44,407 nucleotides of DNA. It comes from a virus. Location of the stretch: the IMG/VR virus record IMGVR_UViG_3300007344_000054, positions 1 to 44,407 of that record, one strand, 5' to 3'. The notes beneath the pieces are model-generated. The model saw only the letters and a program-made list of their open reading frames with translations, was not told where the DNA came from and ran no database searches. Below, piece by piece: positions 41,063 through 44,407 of the stretch (position 1 is its first letter; each line of letters begins with the position of its first letter). A program made the translations under genes and the position numbers.

Positions 41063-41482
41063 ATGTGGTTATATAAAGGAGAGGTTATAGGGAGCATCGA
41101 ACAGATGCCCGAAAATACATTTGGTTTCATTTACGAGGCTACTTATATTCCAACTAAAGAAAAATATCTAGGGAAAAAGGTACTATTTTTTAATCGTACT
41201 TTACCACCTTTAAAAGGTGCTAAACGCAAACGTAAAGTAGTTAAAGAAAGTGACTGGCAAACCTACTATGGTTCACACACAAAAATCAAACAATTACTAT
41301 TAGAAGGTAAACAAGAAGATTTTTCACGTGAAATACTAGAATTTGCATTTAACAAAAAACATCTTACATACCTAGAAACAAAATATCAATTCTGTAATAA
41401 CGTACTTGAAAACACAGAATATATAAACGATAATATTTTAGGTAAATTCTTCAGAAAAGACTTGGTAAACCCAAATACTTAA
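41063..41482 (+). CDS. GIY-YIG-superfamily-like putative nuclease
   Basis: The 139-aa product shows the style of small phage nucleases: 'TFGFIYEATYIPTKEKYLGKKVLFF' could hold the strand pair and G-(K/R)-K turn, 'DWQTYYGSHTKIKQLLLEGK' the next helix, and 'REILEFAFNKKHLTYLETKYQF' the catalytic Glu helix, with a late Asn ('YINDNILGKF'). I recall this family as common in T4-like marine phages; activity is not established. It begins ten bases after the tail operon. Confidence 0.7.
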   Translation: MWLYKGEVIGSIEQMPENTFGFIYEATYIPTKEKYLGKKVLFFNRTLPPLKGAKRKRKVVKESDWQTYYGSHTKIKQLLLEGKQEDFSREILEFAFNKKHLTYLETKYQFCNNVLENTEYINDNILGKFFRKDLVNPNT

Positions 41483-41492
41483 CGTATATTGA
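41461..41492 (+). promoter_or_regulatory. Weak Bacteroidota-type promoter, CTTGGTAAAC and TATATTGA
   Basis: CTTG (41461-41464), 20-base spacer, TATATTGA (41485-41492). The spacing fits the set although both boxes are imperfect. If used, the following gene would begin at TTG 41507 rather than 41489. Confidence 0.55.
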
Positions 41493-41698
41493 ACCAAAAA
41501 TATTTTTTGGCTCGAAAAAAGATAAAAATAGGAGATACTGTTAGTTTTAATTTTGCAGGTCAACCTTTAGAAGGGGTGTTAAAAGATATAGAAAAAGTAC
41601 AATGGGGGACAATTATAAATACCTGGTATCAAGTAAAACATAAAGATGGTACAATATATCCTTGTCGAAAAGAAACACTAACTTTAGTTAATGATTAA
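41489..41698 (+). CDS. Small hypothetical protein, SH3-like
   Basis: The product is 69 aa from TTG 41489, or 63 aa from TTG 41507; no ATG is available. A basic start (ARKKIKIGDTVSF) is followed by strands 'PLEGVLKDIEK', 'INTWYQVKHKDGTIYPCRK', the look of a small SH3/KOW-type barrel. The upstream promoter-like pair argues for the shorter form. The end overlaps the primase start by eight bases. Confidence 0.65.
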   Translation: MNQKYFLARKKIKIGDTVSFNFAGQPLEGVLKDIEKVQWGTIINTWYQVKHKDGTIYPCRKETLTLVND

Positions 41699-42620
41699 TC
41701 AAATATTACTTGGATTAGTTCAATCCGTTTTAGGTAGAAGTAATCCTACAGCTAGAGGTAACCACTCTTTTAACTGTCCTTTTTGTAATCATAAAACCCC
41801 AAAACTAGAGGTTAATTTGATCCCTAATAAGAAAAATGAAAATTTTTGGCATTGTTGGGTTTGTGATGCTAAAGGAAAAACCCTATTTGGTTTATTTAAA
41901 CGTTTAAAAGTATCACAAGAAAAACGTACTCAATTAAGTGAAATATTAGGTACAACAGACAAATATGATACTATAGTAGCTAGTAGTAGTGTAGAATTAC
42001 CTAAAGAATACAAACCATTATATAACCTAACTAAATCGGACATACACGCTAGACATGCCTTAGCATACCTTAAAAAACGAGGTTTAACAATGGTTGATGT
42101 TTTAAAATATCAAATTGGATATTGTGAAAATGGACGTTATGCAAATAAAATTATTATACCTACATATAATGCCGAAAGTCAATTGGAGTATTTTGTAGCA
42201 CGTTCATTTGAAAAGGAACCATCTAGAAAATATGATGCACCATCCTCAGATAAAAACATTATAGGGTTTGAAAATATGATAAATTGGAATGTACCTATTG
42301 TGTTATGTGAAGGTGCATTTGATGCTATTGCTATAAAACGAAATGCTATCCCCTTATTTGGTAAAAATATCTCAAGAAAACTAATGCAAAAATTAGTTAC
42401 ATCAGAAGTAAAAAAAGTCTACCTAGCTTTAGACAGTGATGCTATAAAGGCAACTTATAAAATAGCTGAACAACTCTTAAAAGCAGGTAAAAAATTATTT
42501 GTAGTAGAATTAGATGATAAAGATCCCGCCGATATGGGGTTTGCTCTATTTACAAATAAAATACAGGAGGCACAAGAATTTACATTTTCTTCCCTCCTTA
42601 ATTTAAAACTATCTATATGA
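41691..42620 (+). CDS. DnaG-type DNA primase
   Basis: The 309-aa product has an N-terminal zinc-binding domain with Cys29-x2-Cys32 (NCPFCNHKTPKLEVN) and Cys55-x2-Cys58 (HCWVCDAKG). A linker with 'AYLKKRGLTMVDVLKYQIGYC' follows, then a TOPRIM domain with Glu207 (LCEGAFDAIA) and Asp248-x-Asp250 (LALDSDA). It makes RNA primers for lagging-strand synthesis, the role of gp61 in T4. The helicase is not in the window. It overlaps both neighbours by a few bases. Confidence 0.92.
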   Translation: MINQILLGLVQSVLGRSNPTARGNHSFNCPFCNHKTPKLEVNLIPNKKNENFWHCWVCDAKGKTLFGLFKRLKVSQEKRTQLSEILGTTDKYDTIVASSSVELPKEYKPLYNLTKSDIHARHALAYLKKRGLTMVDVLKYQIGYCENGRYANKIIIPTYNAESQLEYFVARSFEKEPSRKYDAPSSDKNIIGFENMINWNVPIVLCEGAFDAIAIKRNAIPLFGKNISRKLMQKLVTSEVKKVYLALDSDAIKATYKIAEQLLKAGKKLFVVELDDKDPADMGFALFTNKIQEAQEFTFSSLLNLKLSI

Positions 42621-43384
42621 TATTACGTAAAGCGAATTTCCCTAAACAGGAATACAATCGAACATTTACGCAGATTACAACAAATGATTCTCGTTTTTAT
42701 GAGGATGGGGAAAAAACATACCCCTCTGTAACTTATGTTTTATCCTACTACCCTAAGGGTAGACATTTTGAAGAATGGCTTAAAAAAGTAGGAATGAATG
42801 CCGACTATATAGCCAAAAAATCAGCCGATGAAGGTACAATAGTACATAACTTAGCTGAAGATTATCTATTAGGAAAAGAAATTAAACTAATGGGTGAAGA
42901 TGGTAATCCTAAATACGATCTTAAAGTTTGGAAGATGTTTTTAGCATTTGTAGACTTTTGGAAAAGTAGTGGAGCTGAACTTTTAGAAACAGAAGTATTT
43001 TTATACTCTGATACACTCCAGGTTGCTGGAACATGCGATCTTGTATGTAAAATCAACGGAGAACTGTGGGTAATCGACTTAAAAACATCCAACCACCTAC
43101 AGACGACGTATGACCTACAGACAGCGATTTATACGCGCTGTTTTGAAGAATGCTATGATCAAAAAGTAGATAGAGTTGGTGTACTTTGGTTAAAATCTAA
43201 ATCAAGAGGACCAGATAAAACTGGTAAAAGACTTAAAGGTAAAAAATGGGAAGTATATGAATCATCCCGCACTGTAGATGAAAATTTAGAGATATATTCT
43301 CATGTACGCGCTTTATTTGATTTAGAAAACCCTAATCTTAAACCTATCTCAGAAAAATGGCCAACAGTTATTAAAAAATCCTAG
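42617..43384 (+). CDS. PD-(D/E)XK nuclease (RecB/Cas4-like)
   Basis: The 255-aa product has the core at about residues 120-175: 'ETEVFLYSDTLQVAGTCDLVCKINGELWVIDLKTSN', giving G-T-x-D and D-x-K catalytic positions, then 'YDLQTAIYTRCFEE', the RecB-type Q-x-x-x-Y motif. Earlier helical residues include 'EGTIVHNLAEDYL', with the conserved His. Such nucleases process DNA ends in phage recombination and replication. It overlaps the primase gene by four bases. Confidence 0.87.
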   Translation: MILRKANFPKQEYNRTFTQITTNDSRFYEDGEKTYPSVTYVLSYYPKGRHFEEWLKKVGMNADYIAKKSADEGTIVHNLAEDYLLGKEIKLMGEDGNPKYDLKVWKMFLAFVDFWKSSGAELLETEVFLYSDTLQVAGTCDLVCKINGELWVIDLKTSNHLQTTYDLQTAIYTRCFEECYDQKVDRVGVLWLKSKSRGPDKTGKRLKGKKWEVYESSRTVDENLEIYSHVRALFDLENPNLKPISEKWPTVIKKS

Positions 43385-43412
43385 GCTTCCTCAGTATCTT
43401 TTCGTATATTTA
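43381..43412 (+). promoter_or_regulatory. Bacteroidota-type promoter, CTAGGCTTCC and TATATTTA
   Basis: CTAG (43381-43384, imperfect TTTG), 20-base spacer, TATATTTA (43405-43412), which also contains TATTTATA at 43407-43414. It drives the kinase gene at 43433 and could respond to both sigma types. Confidence 0.65.
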
Positions 43413-43432
43413 TATGTTGACAATGTAACCCT

Positions 43433-44233
43433 ATGTATAAATTACGAGATATAATCTTAGAACAATCCGTTAATCCTAAGGCACTTATACTTGCTGGCTC
43501 TCCAGGAGCTGGTAAATCTTCGTTTATCGAAGGTGTAAAGAATGCTTTAATATTAAATGTAGATGATTTCTACATGCGTAATCTAAAAGATTTAAATGTA
43601 TCTTTAGATTTAAAAAATGCAAATGCTGAAGATCGAAGTAAAGCAGCACAAGCAATGGCTGCAGCTAATAAGGAATTTCGCCCAATGACACGTGAAATTA
43701 TCTTAGGTAAAAAGAATTTTATCTTAGATGGAACAGCTGCTTCTTCTGGACCTACATTAAAATTGAAGGCTGAATTAGAAGAACTAGGCTATGATGTATT
43801 AATGGTATATGTATTTGCTTCACTAGAAAAAGCACTAGAACGAAATGATACACGATTTGATCGTTCAGGTGGAAAAGACAGAAGTTTAGCACCTGCTATC
43901 GTACTTCGTACTTGGAATAATATAACTCAAAACTACGAGTTGTATCAAAAAGAATTTGGAAACAATTTTGTATCGGTTGTAAACGATAAAGCATTAGAAA
44001 AAGGAGAATCTATGAAATCTTTAGAAGATTTAATAGATAAATATCTTACACCCTATGCCCCAACTGATACAAAACCAAAAACCGATAAACAACAAGCTCG
44101 TTCTGATGCTTCAAAAGCAGAATTAGAGAAACAAATTAATGATTTTGTAGAATCAGATAAAGTAGAAGATATCAAATCAAATTCCGTATCTAAAGACGAG
44201 GCAAAATCTAGAGTAAAACAGTTCTTCTCATGA
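43433..44233 (+). CDS. P-loop kinase (zeta-toxin/AAA-type) with capsid-targeting-like leader
   Basis: The 266-aa product has Walker A G22-SPGAGK28-S29 at the very start of the fold, then 'ILNVDDFYMRN' (acceptor-side Asp pair), 'KNFILDGTAASSGP' and 'VYVFASLEKALERNDTRF', as in zeta-toxin-like and uridine-kinase-like enzymes. Residues 1-10, MYKLRDIILE, form a leader ending I-I-L-E, a prohead-protease-like site. The C-terminal 60 residues are a charged helical tail. The substrate is unknown. It overlaps the next gene by four bases. Confidence 0.82.
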   Translation: MYKLRDIILEQSVNPKALILAGSPGAGKSSFIEGVKNALILNVDDFYMRNLKDLNVSLDLKNANAEDRSKAAQAMAAANKEFRPMTREIILGKKNFILDGTAASSGPTLKLKAELEELGYDVLMVYVFASLEKALERNDTRFDRSGGKDRSLAPAIVLRTWNNITQNYELYQKEFGNNFVSVVNDKALEKGESMKSLEDLIDKYLTPYAPTDTKPKTDKQQARSDASKAELEKQINDFVESDKVEDIKSNSVSKDEAKSRVKQFFS

Positions 44234-44407
44234 ACCCAGAAAAAATAGGTAACCAAATAGCGAAATCTATCCTATTAGAGGAAATTGTAGAGAAAGTTGC
44301 TCTATATCCTGGTGCATTCAAACCACCTCATAAAGGACACGTTGCTACTGCTTTAAGAGCAAAAGAAGGAGACATAGATCGTGTTATTGTCTTCATGTCT
44401 ACAAAAG
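44230..44407 (+). CDS. Nucleotidyltransferase (cytidylyltransferase/NMNAT-like), 3' partial
   Basis: The first 59 codons are present; the frame runs off the window. After a leader with I-L-L-E-E (residues 14-18) comes 'VALYPGAFKPPHKGHVATAL', the nucleotide-binding start of the HxGH superfamily (PPHKGH). 'DIDRVIVFMSTK' matches the second strand. These enzymes transfer AMP or CMP to phosphorylated small molecules such as NMN or glycerol phosphate. The coupled kinase upstream suggests a two-step pathway or a NadR-like split pair. Confidence 0.82.
   Translation, partial: MNPEKIGNQIAKSILLEEIVEKVALYPGAFKPPHKGHVATALRAKEGDIDRVIVFMSTK

Noticed and set aside
1-44407. Prophage or mobile-element signs (integrase, transposase, att sites, CRISPR arrays)
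   Set aside because: No matching protein motifs, terminal repeats or spaced direct repeats were seen.

Overview
The window looks like part of the genome of a lytic, T4-type contractile-tail phage (myovirus) infecting a Bacteroidota host, probably a marine flavobacterium. The phage assignment rests on a gp25-type baseplate wedge gene followed by a gp6-type wedge gene, an OB-fold baseplate spike protein, a gp55-like late sigma factor, a DnaG-type primase and very large tail proteins. The host inference rests on several signs. The promoters read TTTG-N20-TATATTTA, close to the Bacteroidota primary sigma consensus. There is almost no Shine-Dalgarno pattern, Bacteroidota-style lipoprotein signals occur, and a tail protein carries SprB-like repeats. 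All recognisable genes lie on the + strand. The DNA is AT-rich, with a few GC-richer noncoding patches between about 13.7 and 15.3 kb.

Layout. (1) 1-6.7 kb: the end of a cohesin/dockerin-like protein, a lipoprotein, then a lysis-type block (small membrane proteins, amidase endolysin) directly joined to a CsgG-like protein and an outer-membrane-barrel-like protein, followed by two fibre-like genes. (2) 6.7-13.4 kb: accessory genes, many behind their own promoters: DUF932, SWIM zinc finger, lysozyme-like protein, exported NucA-type nuclease, sulfotransferase, sugar epimerase and several tiny proteins. (3) 13.4-15.6 kb: small early genes (about 40-76 aa) and structured-looking noncoding DNA, with no recognisable enzyme. 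(4) 15.6-19.6 kb: T5orf172 protein, lipoprotein, glutaredoxin, HD hydrolase and gp55-like sigma factor. (5) 19.6-41.0 kb: baseplate and tail module. (6) 41.0-44.4 kb: nuclease-like protein, primase, PD-(D/E)XK nuclease, P-loop kinase and the start of a nucleotidyltransferase.

How the parts fit. Eleven sites share the TTTGG(C/T)TACC-like box and a TATATTTA box separated by exactly 20 bases. They precede accessory and small genes, so I read them as host-sigma (early) promoters. Structural and lysis genes instead follow a bare TATTTATA box, and a gp55-like sigma is encoded just before the tail module, so I read these as candidate late promoters. Four proteins (a 212-aa unknown, a 154-aa tail-region protein, the kinase and the nucleotidyltransferase) begin with short helical leaders ending in (L/I)xxE. 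That resembles the capsid-targeting and gp21-cleavage signals of T4 internal proteins, and suggests cargo injected with the DNA. The most system-like locus is 2.1-5.7 kb, where a peptidoglycan-lysis block is translationally coupled to a CsgG-like pore and an outer-membrane barrel. No integrase, transposon, CRISPR array or convincing tRNA was seen.
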